DNA of 64,000 bases, from the NCBI GenBank assembly GCA_946886405.1, contig CAMPIO010000005.1, positions 1-64,000 on the forward strand, read 5' to 3'. The DNA is from an uncultured Pseudoxanthomonas sp. Its GTDB lineage: Bacteria > Pseudomonadota > Gammaproteobacteria > Xanthomonadales > Xanthomonadaceae. Positions 1-10,823 of this stretch are shown piece by piece (the stretch's first letter is position 1; each line of letters begins with the position of its first letter). Below the pieces are notes generated by a model. The model was given only the letters and a program-made list of their open reading frames with translations, made no database searches and was not told where the DNA came from. The position numbers were made by a program, and so were the translations under genes.

Positions 1-1
1 C

Positions 2-709
2 GCCACGCCGCCTCCCCCCCCACCGAAGCTCACGGGTGGCGGCGAACTCGGCTTCGCGGCGGCCAGCGGCAACAGCAACAACGAGAGCTTCAACGGGCGC
101 CTGGACCTGACCTATACCGATGGCGGCGCCTGGCGGCACAGCGGCAGCCTGTTCGGCCTGCACTCGCGCTCGGAATACAAGCGCACGCTGGACGACGGCA
201 GCGTCGTCCGCGACACCCGCACCACCGCCAATCGCTACACCGTGACCGGCAACAGTGCGTACCTGATGGATGACCGGGGCACGTTGAACACGTCGGTACG
301 CCACGAGGAAGACGATTTCGGCACCTACAGCCGGCAGCAGTCGGTGAGCCTGAGCTACGGCAACCGCGTGGTGGAGAACGAGCGCGCGCACCTCGACCTG
401 CAGATCGGTCCAGGCTACCGGCGCGCCTACGACACGCTGGACGACCGCACCGAAGCCAGCTTCATCGGACGCGGGCTGATCGACCTGCGCTATGCGCTGA
501 GCGAGAACACCGAGATCGTCAACAAGCTGCTGGTGGAGTCGGGCGAATACAACACGTTCGCGCAGAACGACCTGGGCGTGTCGGTGACGATGAACTCGCA
601 CCTGGCGCTCAAGGCCGGCTGGCAGGCGCGCCACAACAGCGACGTGGCGCCGGACCGGAAGCGCACCGACACGCTGACCACGATGAACGTGGTTTACCGC
701 TTCAAGTGA
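2..709 (+). CDS. DUF481 (YdiY-like) outer-membrane protein, 3' part
   Basis: The reading frame is open from the first base of the window, so the start and any signal peptide lie outside it. About 235 residues are visible. They begin with a run of prolines and KLTGGGELGFAAASGN, then show the alternating strands of a small beta-barrel and end in VVYRFK, a typical outer-membrane aromatic-rich end. This is the pattern of the DUF481/YdiY family, predicted outer-membrane proteins of unknown role, often salt- or acid-induced. An internal ATG at 242 is not a real start because the homologous barrel extends upstream of it. The gene converges on hemC with only 13 bases between stops. Confidence 0.72.
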   Translation, partial: ATPPPPPPKLTGGGELGFAAASGNSNNESFNGRLDLTYTDGGAWRHSGSLFGLHSRSEYKRTLDDGSVVRDTRTTANRYTVTGNSAYLMDDRGTLNTSVRHEEDDFGTYSRQQSVSLSYGNRVVENERAHLDLQIGPGYRRAYDTLDDRTEASFIGRGLIDLRYALSENTEIVNKLLVESGEYNTFAQNDLGVSVTMNSHLALKAGWQARHNSDVAPDRKRTDTLTTMNVVYRFK

Positions 710-722
710 TGCCGCGCGCGGC

Positions 723-1631
723 TCAGGCGAGGAACGCGCCCGCGCCCTGCTCCAGCAACTGCGCCGCGACCCGGCGGCCGAGCGCATCGGGATCGCCGGC
801 GGTGCCGCGGCCTTCAGCGCGCAACACCTGGCCATCCTTCGCCGACCCCACCAGTCCGGACAGCACGAGGTCGTCGCCGGCGCGCTGCGCGTAAGCAGCC
901 ACGGGCACATGGCAGCTGCCGTGCAGAGCGCGGTTCATCGCCCGCTCTGCTTCCACGCAGACACGCGTGGCGGCATCGTCCAACGCGGAGAACAACGCGT
1001 GCATGGCCGGATCGTCGGCACGGCATTCCACCGCGACTGCGCCCTGCGCCGGCGCCGGCAACCACGTCGGCGCGTCCAGGCGCGCGCGGATGCGCCCGGC
1101 GAAACCGAGCCGCTGCAGGCCTGCGCACGCCAGGATGATGGCGTCGTAGTCGCCGGCATCCAGCTTGGCCAGGCGCGTGTTGACGTTGCCACGCAGGTCC
1201 ACCAGCGCCAGATCCGGACGCAGGGCCCGCAGCTGCGCCTGCCGCCGCAGCGACGACGTCCCCACGCGCGCGCCGTGCGGCAGCGCGTCGATGTCGGCAT
1301 GCAGGTTCGACACGAAGGCATCGGCGTGGTCCGCGCGCGCCAGGATCGCCGGCAGGGCGAACGGCCCTTCCAGTTCCATCGGCACGTCCTTCAGCGAATG
1401 CACGGCGCAATCGGCCTCACCGCGCAACATCGCCAGTTCGAGTTCCTTGAGGAACAGCCCTTTGCCCCCGATCGCCGCCAGCGAGCGGTCGAGCACTTCA
1501 TCGCCGCGCGTGCTCATCGGCACCAGCTCGACGACCAGTCCCGGATGCGTCGCACGCAGGCGGTCGGCGACGTGTTCGCTCTGCCAGAGGGCGAGCGGGC
1601 TCTTTCGGGTAGCGATGCGCAGGCTGGTCAT
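723..1631 (-). CDS. hemC: Porphobilinogen deaminase (hydroxymethylbilane synthase)
   Basis: A 302-residue cytoplasmic enzyme that joins four porphobilinogens into hydroxymethylbilane in tetrapyrrole synthesis. The N-terminus [13 protein letters not shown], the HSLKDVP motif with catalytic Asp82, RRQAQL and RGNVNTRL for substrate binding, and Cys240 in [12 protein letters not shown], which holds the dipyrromethane cofactor, are all present, and length is normal. I prefer ATG 1631 (MTSLRIA) over the in-frame ATG at 1649, which would add six residues with no family match. The gene lies 36 bases downstream of the AlgR-like regulator in the same direction, the arrangement known from xanthomonads and pseudomonads. 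Confidence 0.96.
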   Translation of the reverse strand: MTSLRIATRKSPLALWQSEHVADRLRATHPGLVVELVPMSTRGDEVLDRSLAAIGGKGLFLKELELAMLRGEADCAVHSLKDVPMELEGPFALPAILARADHADAFVSNLHADIDALPHGARVGTSSLRRQAQLRALRPDLALVDLRGNVNTRLAKLDAGDYDAIILACAGLQRLGFAGRIRARLDAPTWLPAPAQGAVAVECRADDPAMHALFSALDDAATRVCVEAERAMNRALHGSCHVPVAAYAQRAGDDLVLSGLVGSAKDGQVLRAEGRGTAGDPDALGRRVAAQLLEQGAGAFLA

Positions 1632-1667
1632 GCGGGCATTATCCCGCATGCCGACATAGCCGCGGTA

Positions 1668-2399
1668 TCAGAGCGTCTTGACCGTCTCGCGCAGGCCGGC
1701 CACGCAGCGGCGGCTGACTTCCAGCGGGGCCTTGCCGTGGCGCAGGATGGCCTGTACGTGGCCGTCGCCGATGCGCTTGATCTCGACCAGTTCGTGGCGT
1801 GCCACCAGGCAATTGCGATGGATGCGCACGAAACGGCCGCCGAATTCTTCCTCCAGCGACTTCAGCGACTCTTCGATCAGATCCTCGCCGCGCGCGTGGT
1901 GCACGACCACGTATTTCTCCTCGGCCTGCAGGTAGTGCACTTCGTCCACCGGAATCAGGCGCAGGCTGCCGCGCAGCCGCGCACACAGGTGCGTGCGCGG
2001 CTGGCTGCTCGATGCGGCCGGCGGTTGGCTCTCGCGACCGGCGATGAAGGTGCGTGCGCGCTCAAGCGCGGCCGCCAGGCGCTCCGGACGGATCGGCTTC
2101 ATCAGGTAATCGATGGCGGCGGCCTCGAACGCCGACAGCGCATGCTCGTCGTACGCGGTGCAGAACACCACGGCCGGGCGGGGATCGAACGCCGCCAGGT
2201 GGCGGGCAGCCTCGAGTCCGTCCACGCCCGGCATGGCGATGTCGAGCAGCACCATGTCGGGGCGATGCTGGGAGCAGGCCTGCAGCGCATCGAGGCCGTT
2301 CTCCGCTTCGGCGACCACTTCGATGCCGGGGTGCTCGGCCAGCAGCGCGCGCAGGCGCTCGCGGGCGAGGGACTCGTCGTCGGCAATGACCACTTTCAC
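1668..2399 (-). CDS. algR: AlgR-type LytTR response regulator
   Basis: 243 residues: an N-terminal receiver domain (about 1-118) and a C-terminal LytTR DNA-binding domain (about 140-240). The receiver has the acidic pair Asp7-Asp8, phospho-acceptor Asp53 in LLDIAMPG, Thr81 and Lys101 in LMKP. The LytTR part shows LIPVDEVHYLQAEEKYVVVH and FVRIHRNCLVA, both family hallmarks. In Pseudomonas AlgR governs alginate, twitching and other surface traits; the name here rests on the domain order and on the neighbouring hemC. A sensor partner (algZ/fimS) is not in the adjacent sequence. Upstream, 2400-2494 holds no gene and must carry its promoter. Confidence 0.85.
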   Translation of the reverse strand: MKVVIADDESLARERLRALLAEHPGIEVVAEAENGLDALQACSQHRPDMVLLDIAMPGVDGLEAARHLAAFDPRPAVVFCTAYDEHALSAFEAAAIDYLMKPIRPERLAAALERARTFIAGRESQPPAASSSQPRTHLCARLRGSLRLIPVDEVHYLQAEEKYVVVHHARGEDLIEESLKSLEEEFGGRFVRIHRNCLVARHELVEIKRIGDGHVQAILRHGKAPLEVSRRCVAGLRETVKTL

Positions 2400-2494
2400 G
2401 GCAAAGGCGTCCTCGGTGAACGTTGGCGTGATCCCCTGCGGCCTAGGTTACCCATCGCCGCGCCCTGCGTCATCCTCCCGGGGACGCGTGGGAA

Positions 2495-3181
2495 TTACAA
2501 CGCAAACCGCTGCGCCATCCAGTCACCCAGGTCACGGATCTCGTCTGCGCAGACCTGGTGCGCCATCGGGTAGCGGTGCCACTGCACATCGAAACCCAGG
2601 TCGCCGAGCACGCCGGCGCTCTGTTCGGCATGGATGAGCGGGATCACCGGGTCGCCCGCGCCATGCGCCATGAAGACCGGTTGCGTGGTCGCCGCTTGGG
2701 CGACATGGCTGGCGGCCTGAGCCGCGCCGGGCAGGTACGTCGACAGGGCGATCAATCCCGCCAGCGGCTCCTGCCGGCGAAGGCCCGCCGCCAGCGTGAT
2801 CGCGCCGCCTTGCGAGAACCCTGCCAGCAACAGGCGGTCCGGCGCGATGCCGCGTGCCTGCTCGCGGTCGATCAGCGCTTCGACCTGTGCGATGGATTCC
2901 TCGATGCCGGCACTGTCCGCGCGGGTCGGGAAGTCCATGCCCACGATGTCGTACCAGGCGCGCATGCGCACACCATTGTTGATGGTTACCGCGCGCACCG
3001 GCGCATGCGGGAACACGAACCGCAGGGATGGCCAGCCCGGCCGGACCAGCTCCGGCACGAGGGGTGCGAAATCATGGCCGTCGGCGCCCAGGCCGTGCAA
3101 CCACAGCACGGACCATGCCGGCGCGGGGCCGGTTTCCTGTTCGACGGTATCGAGTACGGCGGAAGCGGAAGAAGTCGTCAT
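2495..3181 (-). CDS. Carboxylesterase / phospholipase-thioesterase family hydrolase
   Basis: A 228-residue alpha/beta hydrolase of the bacterial carboxylesterase / acyl-protein thioesterase family. Visible motifs are the oxyanion segment LWLHGLGADGHDF (about 27-38), nucleophile Ser123 in GFSQGG, the acid in GAGDPVIPL and the histidine in YPMAHQVC, giving a full Ser-Asp-His triad. There is no signal peptide, so it should act on small esters or acyl groups in the cytoplasm; the physiological substrate cannot be read. The start at ATG 3181 (MTTSSAS) is chosen over ATG-like codons at 3217, which would place the start against the next gene. It follows the TonB-like lipoprotein gene by 36 bases. 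Confidence 0.88.
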   Translation of the reverse strand: MTTSSASAVLDTVEQETGPAPAWSVLWLHGLGADGHDFAPLVPELVRPGWPSLRFVFPHAPVRAVTINNGVRMRAWYDIVGMDFPTRADSAGIEESIAQVEALIDREQARGIAPDRLLLAGFSQGGAITLAAGLRRQEPLAGLIALSTYLPGAAQAASHVAQAATTQPVFMAHGAGDPVIPLIHAEQSAGVLGDLGFDVQWHRYPMAHQVCADEIRDLGDWMAQRFAL

Positions 3182-3217
3182 GCCGTCATTCTCGCCGCAG
3201 ACGCGCATGGACACCAC

Positions 3218-4171
3218 TCAACCGCCGCGCGCCTCCACGGCCGGCAGCCGGAACCGCACCGTACGACTCGAGGCATGTGCCTGGCCGGTGGCCTCGAAAC
3301 GCCAGCGCTGCGCGACCGCGAGCGCGGACGCATCGAACATGCCGTTCGGTGTCGACGACAGCAGCCGTACGTCGCGCACGCTGCCATCCGGCTGGATGGT
3401 GAAGGCCACCTCGGCCTGTCCCTCGATGCGCGCACGCAGCGCGGGCAAGGGATACCGTGGCTGCGCGTCCTGCAGCAACCGTGGCGCGCGCATGCCCTGT
3501 GCGACGCGAGGTGGTGCGGCAGGCGTGCTGGATGGCTGCGGTTCCTCGCTCGCCACCTCCGCCGGCGTGGGCGCGGGCGCGGGCGGCGGCACTGCCGCAG
3601 GGGTGGATTCGGCCGCCGTCGATGCAGCCGTTACGATCGCTGGCGCAACGGCGGGCACTGCCGCAGGACGGGCGATCGCAACCGTTGCAGGCGCGGCGGT
3701 GGACGATACCTCGCCTGCCGCCAGCCCCGCGGCCTGGGCGCGTACGAGAGCCGCCACGCCCGCACGCAATCGGGGCAGGGCGGGCGCCCGCGCATCGATG
3801 CGTTCGATCAAGCGCTGCAGACGCGCAGCCTCCAACGTGTCGCCGCGCACGATCGCCTGTTCTGTCGCGATCACCACGTAGGGTTGCAATTCGGCCAGCG
3901 CCGCCTGCGCGCGCGCCTGCTCCGCCGCATCTGCGCGCGCGGCAAGATAGTGTTCCACGGCATTGTCACCCGCAGGCGACAGCATCCGGTTCCCGGACAA
4001 GGCACGCGTGGCGCGTGCATACGGCGTCGCCGGAACCGCCTCGGCGTCGGTCGTCACCTTCTGATCGGGCGATGCACCCGCCGGCCGGCCGGCCGCTGGC
4101 GGGGCGATGTCTCCGCACGCCGTCATGCAAAGCACGATACCCACCCCGATCCCCATCCACGTCGTTTTCAT
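3218..4171 (-). CDS. TonB C-terminal-domain lipoprotein
   Basis: 317 residues. The N-terminus is a lipoprotein signal with lipobox CMTAC (acylated Cys at residue 19), followed by an Ala/Pro-rich linker of about 200 residues and a C-terminal TonB-type domain with PRLLQDAQPRYPLPALRA and the QPDGSVRDVRLLSSTP core. TonB domains of this kind contact outer-membrane receptors, but a classical TonB has an N-terminal membrane anchor rather than a lipid anchor, so this may be a TonB-like periplasmic protein instead of the main energy transducer. ATG 4171 is preferred over GTG 4177 because an AGGGG ribosome site sits correctly for it. Confidence 0.8.
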   Translation of the reverse strand: MKTTWMGIGVGIVLCMTACGDIAPPAAGRPAGASPDQKVTTDAEAVPATPYARATRALSGNRMLSPAGDNAVEHYLAARADAAEQARAQAALAELQPYVVIATEQAIVRGDTLEAARLQRLIERIDARAPALPRLRAGVAALVRAQAAGLAAGEVSSTAAPATVAIARPAAVPAVAPAIVTAASTAAESTPAAVPPPAPAPTPAEVASEEPQPSSTPAAPPRVAQGMRAPRLLQDAQPRYPLPALRARIEGQAEVAFTIQPDGSVRDVRLLSSTPNGMFDASALAVAQRWRFEATGQAHASSRTVRFRLPAVEARGG

Positions 4172-4443
4172 GAACACCCCTGCCTTGCGGCCGGCAAGCC
4201 TAGGCGGCGTTCATGACGTGGGTGCGTCAGCTCACAGCGCACGTCACGTTCACGCGTGCCCTTCCCTTTCGGACGATGGACAAGGGCCGTGGGCGCGGCC
4301 ATCCCCAGATACCCGCGCCGCCGCGAAAAGACTGGAACCGTTTGCACGCCCGGCGGCGGTCCGCAGGGCGCGGAACTTCAGGTAAAGTGCGGCGATCTCG
4401 GGCCGATACCATGTCGTATCGCCCCTCTCGGGAACGGCTGCAC

Positions 4444-4448
4444 AGGAG
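4444..4448 (+). promoter_or_regulatory. Ribosome binding site deciding the start of the PAS-GAF-GGDEF-EAL gene
   Basis: AGGAG lies four bases before GTG 4453. The in-frame ATGs at 4213 and 4411 have no comparable site, and the residues they would add are Arg/Pro-rich with no family likeness. Confidence 0.6.
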
Positions 4449-4452
4449 TACG

Positions 4453-6682
4453 GTGGCGAACCCGGTCCATCAGGCGGCAACCGTTCTTGGGGAAGAACCG
4501 ACCGTGAGGCCCACTGCCATCGCCATGCCCTCTCATTTCGCCGATGGCGAACCGGATGTGTCCTGGGTCATCGACCACAGCGACAACGCCATCGTCGTGT
4601 GCGACGACAGCGCACGCATCACCTGGATCAACCAGGGCTTCACGCGCATGCTCGGCTATACGAAGGATGAGGTCACGGGAAAGCGTCCCAGCGACTTCCT
4701 GGCAGGCCCGCATACCGATCCGGAAACGGTCGAGTGGGTTCGCGGCCAGTTGCACACGCAACAGGGCTACCGCACCGAGTTGCTGGTGTACGCGAAAAAT
4801 GGCGTGCCCCTGTGGATCTCCGCCGTGGTGAACCCGGTCTTCGACAACGACCGCAACATCCGCTACCTGCTCGGCGTCTACACCGACATCACCCACAGCA
4901 AGCTGCACGAGGAAATGCACCGCAAGGTGCTGGGTGCGATCGTCCGCGAGCAACCGTTGCATGACGTGCTGACCCTGGTCTGCCGCGAGGTCGAGAAAGT
5001 CATGCCGGAAGCGGTGGCCTCCGTGATCGGCCTGGACGACTACGGCCGCCTGCGCCCGCTGGCCGCACCCAGTCTGCCCGAGCCGATCGCCGCGATGATC
5101 GACGGCGAACTCGCCGGCCCCATGGTCGGTGCCTGCGGGTCGGCGGCATGGAGCGGACAGCCGGTCGAATGCAGCGACATCGAGCGCGATCCGCGCTGGC
5201 AGGCCTACAACGCACCGTTCCTCGCCGTCGGCATCCGTGCCTGCTGGTCCAGCCCCATCAAGGGAAACGATGGGCGCGTGCTGGGCACGTTCGCGCTGTA
5301 CTACTGGGAAAACCGCGCACCGGACGACTTCCACCAGCGCGTGGTCGACGTCTGCCTGCACCTGTGTGCGCTGGCGATGGAGCGCGAGCGAGCCCACGCG
5401 CGCATGCACCAGTTGTCCTTCTTCGACACGCTGACCGGCCTGCCGAACCGTGCACTCTTCAACAGCAAGGTCGAACAGATGCTGCTGGGTGCCGCGCGCC
5501 GCGACAGCCACGTGGCGTTGTTGTTCGTCGACATAGACCGCTTCAAGATCGTCAACGACACCCAGGGCCACACCGCCGGCGACACGCTGTTGCGCGAGCT
5601 GGCGAAACGGCTCGGCAGCGAACTCCGCGACGGCGACGTGGTGGCGCGGCTGGCGGGCGATGAGTTCGTGCTGGCCGCCCCCGACCGCACGGCCGAGGAA
5701 GCCGCCAACCTGGCGGACCGACTGATGGCGCGACTGTCGGAACCGGTCACCGCAGGCCGGATGATGTTGACGCCCCAGGCCAGCGTGGGCGTGGCGATGT
5801 TCCCTGCCGATGGATGGGACGTGGATTCGCTGGTGCGGCACGCCGACATCGCCATGTACCGTGCCAAGTCCGAGGGCGGCGCGCGCATCGTGTTCTACAG
5901 CCTGGAAATGAACCAGGCGATGCAGGAGCGCCTGGCGCTGGAGAATGCCCTGCGCGAAGCGGTGCGCAGCGGCCAGTTGCGACTGCATTACCAGCCGCAG
6001 GTCGCACTCGACGATGAAGCGACCCTGCACGGGGTCGAGGCGCTGCTGCGCTGGCGGCATCCGGAGATCGGCGAGATCTCGCCCTCCACCTTCGTGCCGA
6101 TGGCCGAGGAATGTGGCCTGATCGACGAACTGGGCCGCTGGACGCTGGAGGAAGCCTGCACCCAGATGTCGGACTGGCGACGCCGCGGCGTGCCGGTGCC
6201 GCGCGTATCGGTCAACCTGTCGGCGATCAACTTCGAACAGCAGGACCTGCCGGCCTTCATCGGCAACGTGCTGGGCAAGTGCGGCCTGTCGCCCGATGAG
6301 CTGATGGTGGAAGTGACCGAAAGCGTCATGCTGGCGGAGAAACCCGAAGTGCTGGCCAACATCGATGCGATCCACCGGATGGGCGTCAGCCTGTCCATCG
6401 ACGATTTCGGCACCGGCTATTCCAGCCTCAGTCACTTGCACCGTCTGCCGATCAGCGAACTGAAGCTCGACATGAGCTTCGTGCGCGATCTGGAGCACAG
6501 CGAATCCGCACGCGCGCTGACCACCTCGATCCTGCGCATCGGCGAAAGCCTGTCGCTGAAGGTGGTGGCGGAGGGCGTGGAGAACGCCGCACAGCGCGCA
6601 GTACTGGCCTCGCTCAAGTGCGATCTGCTGCAGGGCTACTACGTCTCACGCCCGCTTTCACCGCACTCGCTGGAACGCTGGG

Positions 6683-6708
<26 letters not shown>
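4453..6708 (+). CDS. PAS-GAF-GGDEF-EAL cyclic-di-GMP protein
   Basis: About 751 residues from GTG 4453. Order of domains: PAS with VSWVIDHSDNAIVV, a PAC-like continuation ending in YLLGVYTDITHSK, a GAF domain of about 150 residues, GGDEF with DTLTGLPNR and LAGDEF, and C-terminal EAL. The EAL part has VEALLRW, VNLSAINFEQ, EVTESVML, DDFGTGYSSL, LKLDMSFV and VAEGVEN, so the residues for metal binding and hydrolysis look complete and it should break down cyclic-di-GMP. The cyclase motif is AGDEF instead of GGDEF; such variants may be active or act as a GTP sensor. No membrane segment is seen, so sensing is cytoplasmic. Its stop overlaps the end of the convergent sirtuin gene by 26 bases. Confidence 0.92.
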
Positions 6709-7534
<826 letters not shown>

Positions 7535-7568
7535 GCCCGCAGCATAGGCGATGCGCACGCAGGTGCGA

Positions 7569-9077
7569 TCACGGCCTGGGCGCGGGACAGTAGCTGCGCA
7601 GGTAGTCCATGTGCGCCGGCATCCGCTGGGCGTTGCCCACCACGCGGCTGCGGATGTCGTCGAGGAACCCGCGCAGCTCATCCGGCGAGATCGCGTCCGC
7701 CGTCGGGTGATAGCGCTTGGGCATGATGCCCTGGCCCATCATCACCTGGATCCAGGAGTTCTCGCCGAACAGTTCGCCCGGCACGTGGAAGACGGTGCCG
7801 GTCTCGCGGAACAGCTCGATGCGGTGGCGCAGCGTGGAAGGGATCTCCATCTCCGCGATCTCGCGCCAGTAAGGCGAGTCGCGGCGGTCGGTGAGGTGGT
7901 AGTGCATCACCACGAAGTCGCGGACGTGCTGCAGCTCCTCGTCAAGGCGTGCGTTGTACTCGTCGATCGCGGGCTGGGTGACCACCTGCGGGAAGTTCTG
8001 CAGCAGGTGCACGATGCCGCGCTGGATCAGGTGGATCGTGGTCGATTCCAGCGGCTCGATGAAGCTGCCGGCCAGGCCCAGCGCCACGCAGTTCTTCGCC
8101 CAGCACTGCTGGCGCTGCCCGGGCCGGAAGCGGATCGGCCAGGGTTGCTTGATGACCTCGCCCTCCACGCTGCCGAGGAACTCCTCGCGCGCTTCGTCAT
8201 CGCTCATGTGCCGACTGGAATACACGATGCCGTTACCCACCCGGTGCTGCAACGGAATGCGCCACTGCCACCCGGATTTGCCGGCGATGGCACGGGTGTA
8301 GGGGACCGCGTCGCGCACCGCGGTGGTCTGGGTGGCCAGAGCGCTGTCGTTGAACAACCAGTGCGACCAGTCGGTGAAGCCCACGCCCAGCGCCTTGCCG
8401 ATCAGCAGCGCACGGAAGCCGGTGCAGTCGATGAAGAGATCGCCTTCGAGGATGTCGCCGTTCTCCATCTTCAGCGCGGTGATGCAACCCGAGCCGGCCT
8501 CGGTCAGCACCTCGGCGATCTTGCCCTCCACGCGCCTGGCGCCGTGGCGCTCGCTGAACTGCCGCAGGAATCTCGCGTACAGGCTGGCATCCATGTGGTA
8601 CGCATAGTGCAGGCCGCCATGGGGAAGGTGCGCGAAGCGATCGCCAAGCGCCGCCTTCAGTTCGAGGCAGTAGTCCTCGTAGCCGCTGGCCATGCCTTCC
8701 TGGCGGCCACGCAGCCAGAAATGCTGGAACCCGGTGGTTCCCCGCTCCTTGCCGCTGAACCCGAAGGAATGGATGTAGCGGTGCCCGTTGTCCAGCCAGT
8801 TCTCGAACGAGATGCCCAGCTTGATGGTGCCCTGCACCGCCGACATGTACGCCTGCTCGTTGATGTCGATCATCCGGTGGAAGCTCAACAGGGTGGGGAT
8901 GGTGGCTTCGCCCACCCCCACGGTGCCGATTTCCTCCGACTCGACCAGCGTGACGTCCAGCGTCTTGCCCAGCACCCGTGAAATCGCCGCTGCCGCCATC
9001 CACCCGGCCGTGCCGCCGCCGGCGATGACGACGCGCTTCACGGGCCGGTTGAAAAGGTCGTGGGTTTCGTTGCTCAC
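7569..9077 (-). CDS. Flavin-dependent tryptophan-halogenase family protein 1
   Basis: 502 residues of the tryptophan halogenase family (PF04820). FAD binding is shown by VVIAGGGTAGWMAAAA; VGVGEATIPT follows; the lysine of TIKLGISFENW corresponds to the active-site lysine that carries hypohalous acid; WQWRIP matches the family motif WxWxIP that keeps the site from acting as a monooxygenase. A flavin reductase gene is not nearby. Start is GTG 9077, 22 bases after the cupin gene, with a GGAAC-type ribosome site. Halogenases of this kind coded beside TonB-dependent receptors have been reported to favour bromination of indoles in vitro; the natural substrate is unknown. Confidence 0.9.
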   Translation of the reverse strand: MSNETHDLFNRPVKRVVIAGGGTAGWMAAAAISRVLGKTLDVTLVESEEIGTVGVGEATIPTLLSFHRMIDINEQAYMSAVQGTIKLGISFENWLDNGHRYIHSFGFSGKERGTTGFQHFWLRGRQEGMASGYEDYCLELKAALGDRFAHLPHGGLHYAYHMDASLYARFLRQFSERHGARRVEGKIAEVLTEAGSGCITALKMENGDILEGDLFIDCTGFRALLIGKALGVGFTDWSHWLFNDSALATQTTAVRDAVPYTRAIAGKSGWQWRIPLQHRVGNGIVYSSRHMSDDEAREEFLGSVEGEVIKQPWPIRFRPGQRQQCWAKNCVALGLAGSFIEPLESTTIHLIQRGIVHLLQNFPQVVTQPAIDEYNARLDEELQHVRDFVVMHYHLTDRRDSPYWREIAEMEIPSTLRHRIELFRETGTVFHVPGELFGENSWIQVMMGQGIMPKRYHPTADAISPDELRGFLDDIRSRVVGNAQRMPAHMDYLRSYCPAPRP

Positions 9078-9099
9078 GGGCAGGTTCCTGGGCTTTCGA

Positions 9100-10119
9100 T
9101 CAGCGGTTGATGCGCTTGAGCAGGCGTGCGCGGAGTTCGCGCGCGCGTGCTTCGTCCAGCGGCGACAGCAGGCGGCGGGCCTGCTCGGGGATATGGCCGG
9201 CGGTGTCCTCATCGGCCTCGAACACGTAATGGCGGAACACGTCCTTCCACGCATCGCGCTCATGCGGCGGCAGGTCACGCAGGGTCATCAGCGCATACAT
9301 CAGGACGTTCATCGGCGTGTCCATCCAGTCGGGCGCGTCGCGCCACCAGTAATTGACCAGCACGTTGAACGGCTCCAGCCCCTCCATGTGGTGCCACCAC
9401 AGGCTGGGGATCAGCACCGCGTCGCCGGGCTCGAGCTCGGCCACCTGCGCATGCCGCATCGCCTCGGCGAAGCGTGGGAAGCGCTCCAGGTCCGGCGCTG
9501 CGAAATCGACCAGGCTGACGGCCTGCCCTGCAGGGGTGAAGTCCAGCGGACCGATGTACAGATTGCGCAGCTGATCCGGAGGGAACAGGGTGACGCGACG
9601 ACGCCCTGCCACCACGCAGGCGATGTTGTCGGGCACGTCCTGGTGCGCCGCGATGCGGGTACGGTTGCCTACCCAGATGCTGGCGAGCGGATCGCGCCCT
9701 TCCAGCGGCAGGTCGTTGTCGTTCCGGAACCCCGGCAGCCACGTGTCGATGGTCGTGGACGCCACATAGATCATCGGCGGCGAAGGGTGGTCGGCGTACT
9801 TGAGCAATGTGTCGAGTACGGTGCGCAACGGGATCTGCTCCTGCCGGAAGTTCATCCCGCTCAGGTCGTCGTTGTAGAACACCCGGCCACCGGCGCCGGG
9901 TGCTGCGACCGTCGCCACCACCGGCGGTGCGTCCGTGCGCGCCAAGCCATGCAGGTAGGCCACCGCGGCCTGCATCGACTCGCGTGCGGCCGCCACCATC
10001 GGCCAATGCGCGACCAGGCCGCGCAGGACGACCGGCCCCGACGATGCCGGCAACGCATCCGACAGCGCGTTGCGTACATCGCCACGGCATTCCCGGATGG
10101 GCTCAGCGTCCGCCAGCAC
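9100..10119 (-). CDS. Cupin-like (JmjC-type, Cupin_8) Fe(II)/2-oxoglutarate oxygenase candidate
   Basis: 339 residues. Early PVVLRGLVAHWPMV is typical of the cupin_8/JmjC group. The metal site is HQD in RIAAHQDVPDN with the distal histidine in IPSLWWHHMEGLEPFNVLVNYWW; RRRVTLFPP between them also fits. These are the ligands of asparaginyl/histidyl hydroxylases of the FIH type, so a protein- or peptide-hydroxylating role is possible, not shown. It overlaps the SapC gene by 17 bases and precedes the first halogenase by 22 bases, so translation is probably coupled. Genes of this type recur with SapC and halogenases next to TonB receptors. Confidence 0.85.
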   Translation of the reverse strand: MLADAEPIRECRGDVRNALSDALPASSGPVVLRGLVAHWPMVAAARESMQAAVAYLHGLARTDAPPVVATVAAPGAGGRVFYNDDLSGMNFRQEQIPLRTVLDTLLKYADHPSPPMIYVASTTIDTWLPGFRNDNDLPLEGRDPLASIWVGNRTRIAAHQDVPDNIACVVAGRRRVTLFPPDQLRNLYIGPLDFTPAGQAVSLVDFAAPDLERFPRFAEAMRHAQVAELEPGDAVLIPSLWWHHMEGLEPFNVLVNYWWRDAPDWMDTPMNVLMYALMTLRDLPPHERDAWKDVFRHYVFEADEDTAGHIPEQARRLLSPLDEARARELRARLLKRINR

Positions 10120-10810
10120 GGCTCCGGTTCATCCTGTCGATCAGGCCACGGAAATTCGAGATCGAGGCCACCGCCATGAAGATCGGCTCCAGATGGCCCG
10201 CGGCATGCAGTTCGCCGAGCGCCACCGCATCGAGGCCGCGGAGGCGGTCTTCATTGATGGTGTAGTAGCCGGCCAGGCGGTTGAGCGAACCATCATCCAG
10301 CTCGACATCGAGCGCGAAGGATTCCAGCAGGTCGAGCGCGAGCAGGGCATCGATGAAGGCCGGCACGCGCTCCAGCCCGTTGTGCAGCGTGAGCAGCACC
10401 GAGGCGATGCGGTCGAGGTATTCGCTGTTGCCGCCATGCTCGCGGAAGAGCGGCTCGCCGCTGGTGGTGCCGACCCTGGCGTGATCAAGGTCGACATGCA
10501 CCGTCATCTCGTCGCCATCGCGCCCGATCAGGAACGGCTGGCGTTCGATCGCGAGCGGCAGGTAGTGCGCATCCCAGCGCTCACCGTCCAGGAAAAGATT
10601 CCGCCCTTCCTCGAATCCGAGCAACGCGATGGGCGAAAACGCCCCGCGCACGTCCTTGCGGAACACGATGGGGTAGCAGGCCTGCAGGTCGCGGAATTCG
10701 GCAGGAAACGTGGCGGCGAAACCGACGTCATCGCCCAGCTGCGCGCTGCGCCGGGTGTCGATTCGCAAGTCTCTGTGGTCGATGTTGTTGACCTGGGCGT
10801 GTCGGGGCAT
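10103..10810 (-). CDS. SapC family protein
   Basis: 235 residues. MPRHAQVNNIDHRDLRI, YPIVFRKD, ALLGFEEGRNLF and LPLAIERQPFLIG match the SapC family, named after a Campylobacter surface-layer locus. No signal peptide or membrane segment is seen, and biochemical function is unknown for the family. In Xanthomonas and Caulobacter relatives it is found with TonB-dependent receptors and tryptophan-halogenase genes, as here. It starts 13 bases after halogenase 2 and overlaps the cupin gene. Confidence 0.88.
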   Translation of the reverse strand: MPRHAQVNNIDHRDLRIDTRRSAQLGDDVGFAATFPAEFRDLQACYPIVFRKDVRGAFSPIALLGFEEGRNLFLDGERWDAHYLPLAIERQPFLIGRDGDEMTVHVDLDHARVGTTSGEPLFREHGGNSEYLDRIASVLLTLHNGLERVPAFIDALLALDLLESFALDVELDDGSLNRLAGYYTINEDRLRGLDAVALGELHAAGHLEPIFMAVASISNFRGLIDRMNRSRAGGR

Positions 10811-10823
10811 CGGTGGATTCGTC

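Noticed and set aside
909..2573. Long plus-strand frame of 554 codons over hemC and algR
   Set aside because: Antisense shadow of two clear genes in high-G+C DNA; residue mix is Arg/Gln/His-rich with no family match.
4378..6498. Long minus-strand frame of 706 codons
   Set aside because: Mirror of the PAS-GAF-GGDEF-EAL gene; His/Gln/Val-rich composition typical of antisense frames.
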